64,000 bases of DNA from Pseudomonadota bacterium (GCA_023423895.1 JAFAER010000013.1:62001-126000), one strand, 5' to 3'. Shown: positions 37,847-46,956, counted from the first letter of the stretch. The notes: generated by a model not told the origin, from the sequence alone. Numbers and translations are program-made.

Positions 37847-38090
37847 ACAGAGCCTCCGAGATCCGGAACGTCGAGCATCGACTGCAGTTAAGGTATTCCA
37901 CGGATCGGCGCGAGCTCTACCGTCTCGGTTATCGACGGAATCGTTTTTTCTGTGCGCTACCGATTCGCAGCGTGGCGCCGGTGTGGGCAGGACGACGGTC
38001 GAGCTCGCCCTCTACGGCACCGCCGCCTCGGGCGGAAACTTGAAGCGAAGGCGATGGGAAACCCGTTGCCGCATCCGAGGGCTGACCACC

Positions 38091-39401
38091 TCAGCGGCGT
38101 GACTTTGGATGCCTCGGAGCCGGCTTTCGCGGCGCAGGGCGCGTCGAGGTCGACGCGGTCGGCTCCGGCATGACCGCCGCCGCGGATGTGGACGCCTCCA
38201 CCCTCGACGTGCTCCCGAGAGGAAGTGGCGCGATCTCGGCTGGGGCCTCGTCGATAGACGTTCCACGTCCGATCGCGATCGCGATGCCGAGCGCGAGCAC
38301 CGCACCGAGGCCGACGCAGCCCATGACGACGAGCGCGATCACCCGCCGAGGGGAGGCGGTCAAGGTGGAGCGCCCATCTCCGCGACCGGAAGGGACCGGC
38401 GCGGTCGACGAGGTCGAGGCGCCGCTACCGCGCAGCGCGGCCGGAGCCGTCCGTCCGGCGAGGGACGCCCCGCAGATCCGGATCGCGCGCTCGGCAGAGA
38501 CCGCGCCGATGGGCGACGCGAACGGACGCAGCGCTGCCGCGAGGTCGCCGAGCGTCGCGCGCGTGGCTGGATCCTTTTCGAGACAGGCGAGCACCGTCGC
38601 CTCGATCGCCTCCGGCACGTCGGGTCGGAGCGCGCGCAGAGACGGCGGCGGCGACGTCGTCACGTGGGCCAAGACGCTGCCGACCGTGTCTCCGTCGAAC
38701 GGAAGCTTCGTGGTCAGGATCTCGAAGAGGACGATGCCGAGCGCCCAGACGTCGGCCTTCGCGGTGACGTACTTCGAAGCCCGGATCTGCTCGGGCGCCA
38801 TGTACGCAGGCGAGCCGATCACGGCCTGCGTCGCGGTGAGCGAAGGATCACCTCCCCGCTCGGGCGCAAGCTTCGAGATCCCGAAGTCGAGCACCTTGAG
38901 GCACGGCGAGCCGTCGGCGCGCTCCGTCAGGTACAGGTTCGACGGCTTGATGTCGCGATGCACGATCCCCGACGCGTGTGCCTCGGCGAGCGCCTCGGTG
39001 GCCTGCAGGATGCAATCCGCCGCGACCTGGACCGAGAGCGGGCCTCGCGCCGTGAGCTTCTCGAGATCGATGCCCTCGAGCAGCTCCATCGCCATGAACG
39101 GAAGAGCGCCTTCGGTGGCGCCGACGTCGTGGATCCGCACGACGTGATCGCTCCGGATCCTGGACGCGGCGCTCGCCTCCTGCCGAAAGCGTTCGACCGC
39201 GACGGGGTCACCGGCGCGCTCCGGCCGAAGGAGCTTGATCGCGACGCTTCGATCCAGCACGAGATGGCGCGCCGAGACGACGGCCCCCATCGTGCCGTTG
39301 CCGACGATGGCCTCGACCCGGTAGCGCCCGTCGATCACGGTTCCCGGACGAGGGATCCAGTCCTCGGCGCGAGGAGTCGCCATCACGTCGAATCCGACCA
39401 C
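38091..39401 (-). CDS. serine/threonine protein kinase, membrane-anchored
   Basis: 436 residues. Kinase domain residues about 23-290: GNGTMGAVVSARH glycine loop, VAIKLLRPE (Lys), VHRDIKPSNLYL (catalytic Asp 150), DFGISKL (Mg loop), PAYMAPEQI. A juxtamembrane Ser/Thr/Pro linker, one membrane helix (VIALVVMGCVGLGAVLALG) and a short periplasmic Ser/Thr/Ala tail follow. Typical Pkn-type eukaryotic-like kinase of myxobacteria. Divergent from the hybrid kinase at 39547; a tandem 12-base repeat lies between. Start GTG 39401 is uncertain (ATG 39383 possible). Confidence 0.92.
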   Translation of the reverse strand: MVGFDVMATPRAEDWIPRPGTVIDGRYRVEAIVGNGTMGAVVSARHLVLDRSVAIKLLRPERAGDPVAVERFRQEASAASRIRSDHVVRIHDVGATEGALPFMAMELLEGIDLEKLTARGPLSVQVAADCILQATEALAEAHASGIVHRDIKPSNLYLTERADGSPCLKVLDFGISKLAPERGGDPSLTATQAVIGSPAYMAPEQIRASKYVTAKADVWALGIVLFEILTTKLPFDGDTVGSVLAHVTTSPPPSLRALRPDVPEAIEATVLACLEKDPATRATLGDLAAALRPFASPIGAVSAERAIRICGASLAGRTAPAALRGSGASTSSTAPVPSGRGDGRSTLTASPRRVIALVVMGCVGLGAVLALGIAIAIGRGTSIDEAPAEIAPLPLGSTSRVEASTSAAAVMPEPTASTSTRPAPRKPAPRHPKSRR

Positions 39402-39435
39402 GCCTCCAATCTAACGGACGTCGCGCTTGCTTGGG

Positions 39436-39459
39436 TGAGTTGGTGAGTGAGTTGGTGAG
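39436..39459. repeat. tandem 12-base repeat in divergent promoter region
   Basis: Two perfect adjacent copies of TGAGTTGGTGAG (39436-39447 and 39448-39459), partly overlapping an 8-base box TTGGGTGA (39431-39438). The reverse complement TCACCCAA recurs at 39520-39527. The repeats sit between the divergent Ser/Thr kinase and hybrid kinase genes, so they may be regulator binding sites. Confidence 0.6.
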
Positions 39460-39546
39460 CGCGCTGCGAGCCGCTGGGGCGGCGCTTTCGTCGATGCGGG
39501 CGCGCCGCGCTGCATGAAATCACCCAAAGCGTGAGATGATCGTTCG

Positions 39547-41100
39547 ATGCTCGACCCTCGTGAGCTCGCCATCGTCGCGGACGAGCTCCCTGTTGCGATC
39601 TGGATGGGGCGCGTGCCCTCCGGAGAAGTCGTCTACACGAACGCGGCCTTCCGGCAGGTGCTCGGGATCGATCCTCCGGAAGGTGCCACGCGTGGCGCCT
39701 TCGTCGAGCCCTACGGGGTGCACACCCCGACCGGAGAGCCCTACCCGGAAGACCGGATGCCGTTCGAGCGCGTCATCGCGGCACGCGCCACCGTCGTCCT
39801 CGAGGATCTCGTCATCCATCGTCGAGACGGAAAGAGGGTGAACCTCCGGGTCTTCGCGAAGCCGATCTTCGACGACGAAGGCAACATCACCCACGTCCTC
39901 GAGGCGTTCACGGACATCACACGCGAGGTCGAAGCCGAACGCGCTCGAGTCGAGGGAGAGCGCCGGCTTGCACGCGCGCAGCGCCTCGAAGCGCTGGGGC
40001 AGCTCGTCGCCGGGATCGCGCACGACTTCAACAATCTCCTCACGGTCACGAAGCTATCGGTGACCTGGCTTCGTCCGAGCGAGACGGACACCGTACGCCG
40101 GCAAGCCCTCGAGCAGATCGACGCAGTGACGGACAGTGCGATCGCGCTCATCAAGAGCCTCCTCTCGTTCGCACGTCGTGAGAAGCAGGTCATGGCACCG
40201 ACGTCGGTCGAACGAGCCGTCAGCGACGTCGTCGAGATGGCGCGCCGCACGTTCGACCCGGCGATCGCTCTGCGCACCGAGCTCGCGAACGACGTCTTGG
40301 TGATGGGGGACGCGTCGCAGCTCGAACAGCTCGTGATGAATCTCCTGTTGAACGCGCGCGACGCGATCCGCGGTCCCGGGGAGGTCGTCGTTCGCACCAT
40401 CACCCGCCGCTTCGACGCGGATGAGGGGACGATCCCGACCGGACGCTACGTGCTGCTCGAGGTCAGCGACACGGGAATGGGCATCGATCCAGCCATCCGC
40501 GACCGGATCTTCGAGCCGTACTTCACGACGAAGACGCAGGGCTCGATCAAGGGTACGGGGCTCGGCCTCGCGACGGTGCATGGGATCGTGCAAGCACACC
40601 ACGGCTTCATCGAGGTGCTGGACCGCCCCGGTGGCGGCACCACCATGAGGGTGGCTCTGCCGCATCCCGTGTCGCCGTCGCGCCACGAGCCGAAGGCACC
40701 GCCCGTACCCGAGCCGGTCCTCGCGCCGGGCCGAGATCGCCTCGTGCTCCTCATCGACGACGAGCCGCTCGTCCGCGGCGCGACCGCGAGCTCGCTCCGC
40801 CGACTCGGTCTGCGCGTGTGCGATGCCGGAGATGGCGTCACCGGGCTCGGCCTCTTTGCCGAGCACCATCGCGAGCTCGCCGCCGTCGTCGTCGACATGG
40901 TGATGCCGGAGCTTCGCGGTCGTGACGTCGTCACCGAGATCCGAAAGCGACGCCCCGACATCCCGGTCGTGCTGGTCACGGGATCCGCAGATACGGCGGA
41001 GCTCGACGAGATCCGACAGCTGGGAGTTGCCCGAGTGCTCTCGAAGCCGTACGACGATAAGGAGCTGGCCGCTGCTCTCGCGCAGGCCGGCGTGTCGTGA
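39547..41100 (+). CDS. hybrid sensor histidine kinase/response regulator (PAS-HisKA-HATPase-REC)
   Basis: 517 residues, soluble. N-terminal PAS (VVYTNAAFRQVLGIDP; PAC part VLEAFTDITREVEAER); HisKA with phospho-His in GIAHDFNNLLTVTK (His 159); HATPase (VMNLLLNARDAI, VSDTGMGID, GTGLGLATVHG); C-terminal receiver with acidic pair IDDEPLV and phospho-Asp in VVVDMVMPELRG (Asp 450). The HDFNN form of the H-box is common in two-component hybrids that lack a separate output. ATG 39547 begins the only sensible reading. No response-regulator gene follows. Confidence 0.92.
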   Translation: MLDPRELAIVADELPVAIWMGRVPSGEVVYTNAAFRQVLGIDPPEGATRGAFVEPYGVHTPTGEPYPEDRMPFERVIAARATVVLEDLVIHRRDGKRVNLRVFAKPIFDDEGNITHVLEAFTDITREVEAERARVEGERRLARAQRLEALGQLVAGIAHDFNNLLTVTKLSVTWLRPSETDTVRRQALEQIDAVTDSAIALIKSLLSFARREKQVMAPTSVERAVSDVVEMARRTFDPAIALRTELANDVLVMGDASQLEQLVMNLLLNARDAIRGPGEVVVRTITRRFDADEGTIPTGRYVLLEVSDTGMGIDPAIRDRIFEPYFTTKTQGSIKGTGLGLATVHGIVQAHHGFIEVLDRPGGGTTMRVALPHPVSPSRHEPKAPPVPEPVLAPGRDRLVLLIDDEPLVRGATASSLRRLGLRVCDAGDGVTGLGLFAEHHRELAAVVVDMVMPELRGRDVVTEIRKRRPDIPVVLVTGSADTAELDEIRQLGVARVLSKPYDDKELAAALAQAGVS

Positions 41101-41144
41101 TGCGCCCGAGTTGACGAGCGCCGTATCGAAGCTGAGGAGCGGCC

Positions 41145-41798
41145 ATGGGCTACGAGATCCTCGTCGCGCTCTTTCTGACGGTGCTGCTGCCGATGGTGAT
41201 GCTCGGCTTCGTCGCCTTCTGGGCAATGACCAACCGTGAGCGTGCCTTCATCGAAGACTCGTGGCGCTCGTACGCCGGCGCGCGACACCGCGAATACGTC
41301 CCCGCCCGCGGAGAGTGGCCGAACCGAACCTCACCCTCCGTGCGATGGACCGCCGACGACCTTTGCCTGGAGCTTTCCGTGGTCGGGGTGGAGGCGAACG
41401 CGCGGACACGGCTCGTCGCTTGGCCTCGCGGAAAGCTGCTCGGCACCTTCACCGTCGGACCGAAGAGCCGCCATCGCGGCACGGGCGGCATCGTCGACTC
41501 GGCTTTCGGGTCGGCCTACGGGGTCACGGAGCGACCGAACGGGCTCGCGGCGCGCGTGCTCGACGACCGCGGGCGGCGCGCGCTGCTCGGCTTCCGGCAG
41601 CACGACGACGTGATCCTCACGTACCGCCGCGGAAAGCTGATCCTCGAGTGGCCAGGTCGTGAATCGAACGCCGCGCGCCTCGACGAGGCTGCGCACGTCA
41701 TCCGCGAGCTCGCGCGGGGTGTCGAGAACGCGTTCCAGCAGCCGGCCCACGTCGAAAGGGAGCGAACGTCGGCGCTGCGCTCGCAGCGCGCCGAGTGA
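41145..41798 (+). CDS. single-span membrane protein of unknown function
   Basis: 217 residues. N-terminal membrane helix (ILVALFLTVLLPMVMLGFVAFW) and a soluble basic/hydrophobic body (e.g. GVEANARTRLVAWPRGKLLG). The rest resembles a beta-rich domain without recognised motifs. GAGGAGC precedes ATG 41145. It lies 44 bases after the hybrid kinase on the same strand, so co-transcription is possible. Confidence 0.6.
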   Translation: MGYEILVALFLTVLLPMVMLGFVAFWAMTNRERAFIEDSWRSYAGARHREYVPARGEWPNRTSPSVRWTADDLCLELSVVGVEANARTRLVAWPRGKLLGTFTVGPKSRHRGTGGIVDSAFGSAYGVTERPNGLAARVLDDRGRRALLGFRQHDDVILTYRRGKLILEWPGRESNAARLDEAAHVIRELARGVENAFQQPAHVERERTSALRSQRAE

Positions 41799-41818
41799 AC
41801 GTCGGCGCGCCTCCGACG

Positions 41819-43036
41819 TCACTGCGCGTACATGCGGATGTCCGTCGCCGCAGCCTGGCACATCCGAAGCGCTTCCTCCCACTGGGGATGGCGCACGATG
41901 ACGTGGCCGTCGGATGTCTGCGTCTGCTTCCAGTCACGGCGCGACGTGCCCGGGCGCAGGAGCTTCTCTTCGACGACCCACGGACCGCACGCGCGGAGCC
42001 ACTCACCCAGGCCGTCGATGCGAGTGATGTTCCCCCAGCCCTGAGCGCGCTTGAACACGATGCCGACGTTGTACTTTCGCGTGGCGTCGGCCTCGAAGTG
42101 CCGCCAACAGGACACGCGAGCCCACTCTCGAAACAGATCGGCGTCGCACGTGTAGTTCATCTGATCGACGAGGCCGGCCCCACCAGGACGGCACGCGATC
42201 TCGCCGAAGACGGCCTCCCCTTTCGGCGTGAGGTACCACTCCATGTGCGTGAACCCGTCACCCATCCCGAGCGCCTGCAGCGTCGCACGGCCGAGGGCGA
42301 TGCCTCCGGCCAGCTTCGGCTGCGACAGATCGCGGATGCTGATCGCGATCGGGCTGATCCACTCGACCGTCCGCGCCTCGAGCGGCTTCGGGATGTACTG
42401 CGAGACGTTCTCCATCACCGGCTTGCCGTCGATGCAGAGCGTGTCGTACGTGAGCTCCTCGCCCTCGATGTACTCCTCGCAGCTCGCCTGCGAGAGGCCT
42501 CCGAGCATCGGGAGGATGTGATCGAGCTCGTTCGCGCTCGTGACCTTGTACGTGTCCGCGCAGCCGGCGCCGGCGATCGGCTTCAAGATCAGGGGATACC
42601 CGATGTCCTCCGCGGCCTCGCGTACCTGCGCCGCGGTATGCACGCGCCGTGACTTCGGCACGCGCAGCCCTGCGGCCGCCACGCGCTCTTTCATGAGCTG
42701 CTTGTCGCGGAAGGCGCGGACCGTCTCGACGGACATGCCAGGCAGCCCCCAGCGCTCCCGTAGCCGGGCGGCGAGCATGACGAGCGGCTCCCAGTTCGTG
42801 AGGACCCGGTCCATCTCGCGGCCGTGCAGCCATCCAGAGACCCGGTCCATCACGTCCATCTCGTCGAGGATCCGCGGCACCGCCAGGTAGTCGTAGAGAT
42901 ACGGCTTCACGCTCTGCGGAAGCTGCTCGCGCGGGGTGTCGCCGACGCCGAACACCGTTGCACCGACCTCGGCGAGGCCGCGCGCGAAGTTGATCATCTC
43001 CGCGGGGTAGGAGGGCGAGAGCAGGACGACACGCAT
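41819..43036 (-). CDS. ATP-grasp enzyme (carboxylate-amine ligase family)
   Basis: 405 residues. The N-terminal pre-ATP-grasp domain (MRVVLLSPSYPAEMINFARG) is followed by the ATP-grasp fold: RDKQLMKERVAAAGLRVPKS, PLILKPIAGAGCADTYKV (ATP-binding Lys), CEEYIEGEELTYDTLCIDGK, and the metal site region FGEIACRPGGAGLVDQ with Glu and Arg. Such enzymes make amide or ester bonds between a carboxylate and an amine using ATP. Substrate unknown. It converges on the membrane protein and is divergent from the DUF6184-like lipoprotein gene. Confidence 0.85.
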   Translation of the reverse strand: MRVVLLSPSYPAEMINFARGLAEVGATVFGVGDTPREQLPQSVKPYLYDYLAVPRILDEMDVMDRVSGWLHGREMDRVLTNWEPLVMLAARLRERWGLPGMSVETVRAFRDKQLMKERVAAAGLRVPKSRRVHTAAQVREAAEDIGYPLILKPIAGAGCADTYKVTSANELDHILPMLGGLSQASCEEYIEGEELTYDTLCIDGKPVMENVSQYIPKPLEARTVEWISPIAISIRDLSQPKLAGGIALGRATLQALGMGDGFTHMEWYLTPKGEAVFGEIACRPGGAGLVDQMNYTCDADLFREWARVSCWRHFEADATRKYNVGIVFKRAQGWGNITRIDGLGEWLRACGPWVVEEKLLRPGTSRRDWKQTQTSDGHVIVRHPQWEEALRMCQAAATDIRMYAQ

Positions 43037-43174
43037 GAGGTCCTCCCTACCACGGCTCCAGGCTCGCGTTTACCCGCAGGCGCGAGCACGGCCGGTGCGG
43101 CATGCATCGCTCGAGGCATCGTCGTTGCAGACGCAGCCATGAGCGAGCCGCTTCGCTACGTCCGAGGTCCCCAG

Positions 43175-43609
43175 ATGCTCAATCCAAAGCCAGATCTCGT
43201 CGTCCTTTCCATGGCGTCCCTCGTCGTGGTGTCCGCGATGGGGTGCCGTCGGTCCGAACAGCACGAACGGAGCCTCGCCGCGCGGGTCGGGACGGCAACG
43301 CTCACCGGGGCGCTCGTCTACGTTCCGAGCGACATCGCGCGCGAGCAGATCGCCCAGGCGCGCTGCGCGCACGCCATGAGCTGCGAGCAGGTCGGTGAGG
43401 GCAAGCGCTACGGCGATCTCAGCAGATGCACGGTGCAGGTGCAGCTCGAGCTCCAATCGGAGCTCGGCAACAAGCAATGCCCTTCCGGCGTCGACGAGAT
43501 CGCGCTGCGCGAGTGCGTCGACCGAACGGCGCATTCGACGTGCAACGACGACGCGGAAGCGAGCGCCTCGGAGGCCTGCACGGTGGCGAAGATCTGCAAG
43601 GCTCGCTGA
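43175..43609 (+). CDS. DUF6184-like lipoprotein
   Basis: 144 residues. Signal VVLSMASLVVVSAMGC with lipobox SAMGC, then a linker and a domain with CAHAMSCEQVGEGKRYGDLS and a C-terminal cluster CVDRTAHSTCNDDAEA, CTVAKIC. These match, from memory, the DUF6184 family that NCBI calls natural product biosynthesis lipoprotein; the link to natural products is weak. ATG 43139 (12 residues longer) is an alternative start. It precedes the mini DNA ligase gene by 62 bases on the same strand. Confidence 0.65.
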   Translation: MLNPKPDLVVLSMASLVVVSAMGCRRSEQHERSLAARVGTATLTGALVYVPSDIAREQIAQARCAHAMSCEQVGEGKRYGDLSRCTVQVQLELQSELGNKQCPSGVDEIALRECVDRTAHSTCNDDAEASASEACTVAKICKAR

Positions 43610-43671
43610 AACGCGGAGCGCGTCCTCCGCGATGACGCTCGGTCGGGGCCGCGTTAAGCTCCGGAGCCGTC

Positions 43672-44625
43672 ATGACGACCAGCTCTTCTCGGTCCGACCG
43701 GATTGCGGAGCTCGCGGAGCTGCTCCGCAAGTACAAGGATGCATACTACAACGGTAAGGCGATCGTCTCCGATGTTGCGTACGACGCGCTGGAGGACGAG
43801 CTCCGAGCGCTCGATCCGGAACACTCCGTCCTGAAAAGCGTCGGCGCTCCCCTGCCCGAGGTCGTCACCGAATGGGAGAAGGCGCGACACGCCATTCCGA
43901 TGGGGTCGCTCAACAAGGCGGTGAACGAAGAGGAGTTCCGACAATGGGCCGCCCGCTGCGACCAGCTCGGCGCTGCCAGCGACCTGCCGCCGATCTCGAA
44001 CAACCTGCTCGTGACGGAGAAGCTCGACGGCCTCTCGTTGGCTGTGAACTACGAGAACGGCCAGCTCGTCGAAGCGATCACACGAGGCGACGGCCACGTC
44101 GGCGAACGCATCACGCCGAACGCGCGTCGCATGAAGGGCGTGCCCGCTCGGCTGCCCGAGCCGCTCACGGTGTCGATCCGCGGCGAGATCATCCTGAAGC
44201 TCTCGGACATGCGGAGAGCCTTTCCCGGCTACGACGCTCCGCCGCGCAACAAGGCGGCGGGAACGTCGAAGCGCTTCGACGGCTCCGGCTGCGAGCACCT
44301 GACCGTCATGTTCTACGACTTCGAAGGCCTTCTCGCGGTCGGCGTCGTCCCGGTTGCGCCGAGCGCCGGCGGTGCGCTCGCGGGGAAGACGTTCTGCTTC
44401 ACGGGGACGCTGCCTCTCCCGCGAAAGACCTACGAAGACCTCGTCGTGAAACACGGCGGCTCGGTGCTGTCCGGCGTGACGAAGGACCTGACGTATCTCG
44501 TCATGGCCGACCCGAGCACTGCATCGACGAAGGCGGAGAAGGCGCGCAAGTACGGCACTCAATGCATCGACGTCGTAACGCTGGAGCGCCTGGTCGAGGA
44601 CGCGAGCGGCGCGAGCGACGTCTGA
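43672..44625 (+). CDS. truncated NAD-dependent DNA ligase-like protein with BRCT domain
   Basis: 317 residues, about half of normal LigA. Residues 8-70 match the NMN-binding Ia domain (KYKDAYYNGKAIVSDVAYDA: Tyr-Tyr ... Asp ... Tyr-Asp pattern). Residues about 75-220 are the first part of the adenylation domain with TEKLDGLS (KxDG, Lys 117), TRGDGHVGERIT and RGEI (residues 170-173), and a RNKAAGTSKRFDG block. The protein then jumps, after about residue 225, straight to a BRCT domain (residues 234-312, GKTFCFTGTLPLPRKTYEDL). The later adenylation motifs, OB fold, zinc finger and HhH domain are absent. Full ligation is unlikely; a regulatory, NAD-sensing or decoy role is possible. Confidence 0.8.
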   Translation: MTTSSSRSDRIAELAELLRKYKDAYYNGKAIVSDVAYDALEDELRALDPEHSVLKSVGAPLPEVVTEWEKARHAIPMGSLNKAVNEEEFRQWAARCDQLGAASDLPPISNNLLVTEKLDGLSLAVNYENGQLVEAITRGDGHVGERITPNARRMKGVPARLPEPLTVSIRGEIILKLSDMRRAFPGYDAPPRNKAAGTSKRFDGSGCEHLTVMFYDFEGLLAVGVVPVAPSAGGALAGKTFCFTGTLPLPRKTYEDLVVKHGGSVLSGVTKDLTYLVMADPSTASTKAEKARKYGTQCIDVVTLERLVEDASGASDV

Positions 44626-44635
44626 CGAGAGCCGG

Positions 44636-46180
44636 TCAACGTACCGGCCGGCGCGGCAGGCGGAGCGTGAACGTGGCGCCGTCGAGCGCACCCTCCTCGA
44701 GGCGAACCTTTCCGCCGAGGTCGGTCACGATGCGCCGCACGACCGCGAGCCCGAGGCCGGTGCCTGCCGCACGCGTCGTGAAGAAGGGCTCGAAGATGCG
44801 TTTCGCGATCTCCGGCGGGATCGGCGCGCCGTCGTTGTGCACGCGGATGACGAGCTCGTCGCGTTCGATCCGCGTCGACAGGATGACCCGACCGTCGTCG
44901 GAGACGTTCTGGAGCGCATTCACGAGCACGTTCACGATGGCGCGGCGGAGGAGAAGCGGGTCGGTCTCGATCGCGGGCAGCTCCTCATCGGGGATCTCGA
45001 TGTGGATCGGCTTCGCGGAGTTCCCGAAGGTCGGATCGAGCCGCGCAGCATCGAGCGCTTGGCGGAGCACGGGGACGGGCGCGACGGTCTGCCTCTCGAC
45101 CGCCGAAGGGCGTGAGAAGTCGAGGAGGTCGGTCACGAGCCTCCGAAGCCGCTCGGCCTCCTCGTGGATGATGCCGAGGAGCTCCGGCGTGGCGCTCGCA
45201 TCCACACGCCTCTTCCGCAAGCTCGCAAGCGCGTTGAAGATGATGCCCAGCGGATTGCGGACCTCGTGCGCCATGACGGCCGCCATCTCGCCGACCGCGG
45301 CGAGCCGCTCTTTGTGAACGAGCTCGGAGCGCAGCGCCTGCATGTGCATCGCCGCTCCGATCTGCGCGGCGAAGAGCTGCACCGCGACGAAGTCGTGCTC
45401 CGTGAGATCGCGGCCCGTGACGGCCAGCAGATGCGTGAGTCGACCGTTGGTGAGCACGGGGCACCAGGCGCTCCGGATGATCTGCGCACGCTCCATGCTG
45501 GCGCCGAGCGCGGTAGCGGCTCGGACGGCGCCTGGCAACAACGTGGGGACGTTGTCGAGGAACATCGGTCGACCGTTGGCGATGACCTCGGCTACCACCG
45601 GCGTCTTGTCGAGCGGCATGACGACGCCGATGAGCGACTGGCCGTAGTCCCCGACGGGATCGCCGCGTCGCGCGATGACCTGCCGCGTGATCGATCCTCC
45701 GTCGACGATTTCGGTGAACGCCACGATCCAGCCGAGCGCGAGGAAGATCGGCTCGGTCGCGCTCAGCAGCGCCTGCGCATCCGGCAGCGACGTGCCGCGC
45801 GCGAACGTCTGCGCGAGCGTGCCCATCAGCACCTCGGCGCGGGTGACGTCGGTGACGTCGCGTGCGCTCACGATGAGCGTGTCGCCGGAGAGCCCAAAGC
45901 GCAGGTCCGTCGTGACCTCGATCTGGTCGGGCCGCCGGACGAAGCGGACGCGACACGTCGCGGGGAGATCCCAGCCGCTCGCCCGCTGGCTCTCCAGGAG
46001 CCGCACGCGCTCGCGCTCACCGGACGCGAGCACGTCGACGAGCTTCGTGCCGACCAGTGGCCCGCCGAGGAGGCCCGACGCCGCGGAATTCGCCCACACG
46101 ATTTCCTCCTCGCGAACGACGAGGAGCGCGTCCGGGAGCGTGTCGAAGACCGCGAGGTCGAAGTCGGCCGGAAGGGACAA
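44636..46180 (-). CDS. sensor histidine kinase (PAS-GAF-HisKA-HATPase)
   Basis: 514 residues, no membrane helix. PAS at the start (LPDALLVVREEEIVWANSAA), a GAF-like sensor in the middle (LGASMERAQIIRSAWCPVLT), HisKA with MAHEVRNPLGIIFNAL (His 305), and HATPase with VNVLVNALQNVSDDG, VHNDGAPI and GTGLGLAVVRR. No receiver domain is attached, so a separate response regulator is needed but none lies next to it. It converges on the mini-ligase gene within 10 bases. Confidence 0.9.
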   Translation of the reverse strand: MSLPADFDLAVFDTLPDALLVVREEEIVWANSAASGLLGGPLVGTKLVDVLASGERERVRLLESQRASGWDLPATCRVRFVRRPDQIEVTTDLRFGLSGDTLIVSARDVTDVTRAEVLMGTLAQTFARGTSLPDAQALLSATEPIFLALGWIVAFTEIVDGGSITRQVIARRGDPVGDYGQSLIGVVMPLDKTPVVAEVIANGRPMFLDNVPTLLPGAVRAATALGASMERAQIIRSAWCPVLTNGRLTHLLAVTGRDLTEHDFVAVQLFAAQIGAAMHMQALRSELVHKERLAAVGEMAAVMAHEVRNPLGIIFNALASLRKRRVDASATPELLGIIHEEAERLRRLVTDLLDFSRPSAVERQTVAPVPVLRQALDAARLDPTFGNSAKPIHIEIPDEELPAIETDPLLLRRAIVNVLVNALQNVSDDGRVILSTRIERDELVIRVHNDGAPIPPEIAKRIFEPFFTTRAAGTGLGLAVVRRIVTDLGGKVRLEEGALDGATFTLRLPRRPVR

Positions 46181-46322
46181 CGCTCTTTCGAGAATTTCCC
46201 GGAAGGCACGCTTGCGTCAAGAGACGCCTTGCGGCTTCCACCGATGGGGCCGGAAAAAGCGGACGGCACGAGCGGTGCATCAGGCGAGAGCGGCCGGGAC
46301 GCGCTCGACAGGAGGGCGGAGC

Positions 46323-46943
46323 ATGACGATCGCTACGCACGGAAAGACGCTGCGGGGGCTCGCTTCGCTGGCGGTCGTCCTCGGTGTGGGCTGCAGCGGA
46401 GCACGCACGTCGGTGACCCAGTTGTGGCAAGCACCGGCCCCCGTCACGGCACCGATGAGATCGGTCATCGTCTTCGGCGCGCGCATGGACGAGGCCAGCC
46501 GGCGCTCGCTCGAAGACGCGTTCGCCGTCGAGCTCGCGAAGCGGAACATCCACGCGGTGCGTTCGTACGACGTCTTCCCAGGTACTCCTCCGGATCAGGA
46601 CAAGGCACGCGCCAAGGTCAACGAGCTCGGCCTCGAAGGCATCCTGGTCATGAGCCTGAAGGGCGTGTCCGAACGCACGACACACGTACCGTCTCAGGCG
46701 GGCTCGTTCTGGACCGCGTATTACGGTCCCGGGTGGTGGGGCGGCCCCGGCTACCTCGTCACGGACGAAGTCGTCACGTTCGAGTCGACGCTCTGGGACG
46801 TGCGTGCAGAGGACAAGCTCGTGTGGGCTGCGCTCTCGCGGACGACGAACCCGTCGACGGGCAAGAGCTACATCGACAGCCTGGTGAAGACGGTCATCCC
46901 GAAGCTCGAAGACGCTCGGTTCTTCCCGCCCGAGCGCGACTGA
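46323..46943 (+). CDS. secreted lipoprotein of unknown function
   Basis: 206 residues: leader GLASLAVVLGVGC with lipobox, then a domain with VIVFGARMDEASRRSLEDAF, EGILVMSLKGVSERTTHV and an aromatic/glycine loop WTAYYGPGWWGGPGYLVTD. This looks like a periplasmic alpha/beta domain of the kind found in DUF4136-like lipoproteins, but the family was not settled. GGAGGGCGGAGC precedes ATG 46323. It converges on the large lipoprotein gene next door. Confidence 0.7.
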   Translation: MTIATHGKTLRGLASLAVVLGVGCSGARTSVTQLWQAPAPVTAPMRSVIVFGARMDEASRRSLEDAFAVELAKRNIHAVRSYDVFPGTPPDQDKARAKVNELGLEGILVMSLKGVSERTTHVPSQAGSFWTAYYGPGWWGGPGYLVTDEVVTFESTLWDVRAEDKLVWAALSRTTNPSTGKSYIDSLVKTVIPKLEDARFFPPERD

Positions 46944-46956
46944 GCGCGACTGAGGC

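Noticed and set aside
36077..37891. Open frame of about 600 codons antisense to the hybrid histidine kinase at 35852-37846
   Set aside because: Shadow frame; Arg/Asp/Glu-rich with no domains, and the minus-strand kinase explains the region fully.
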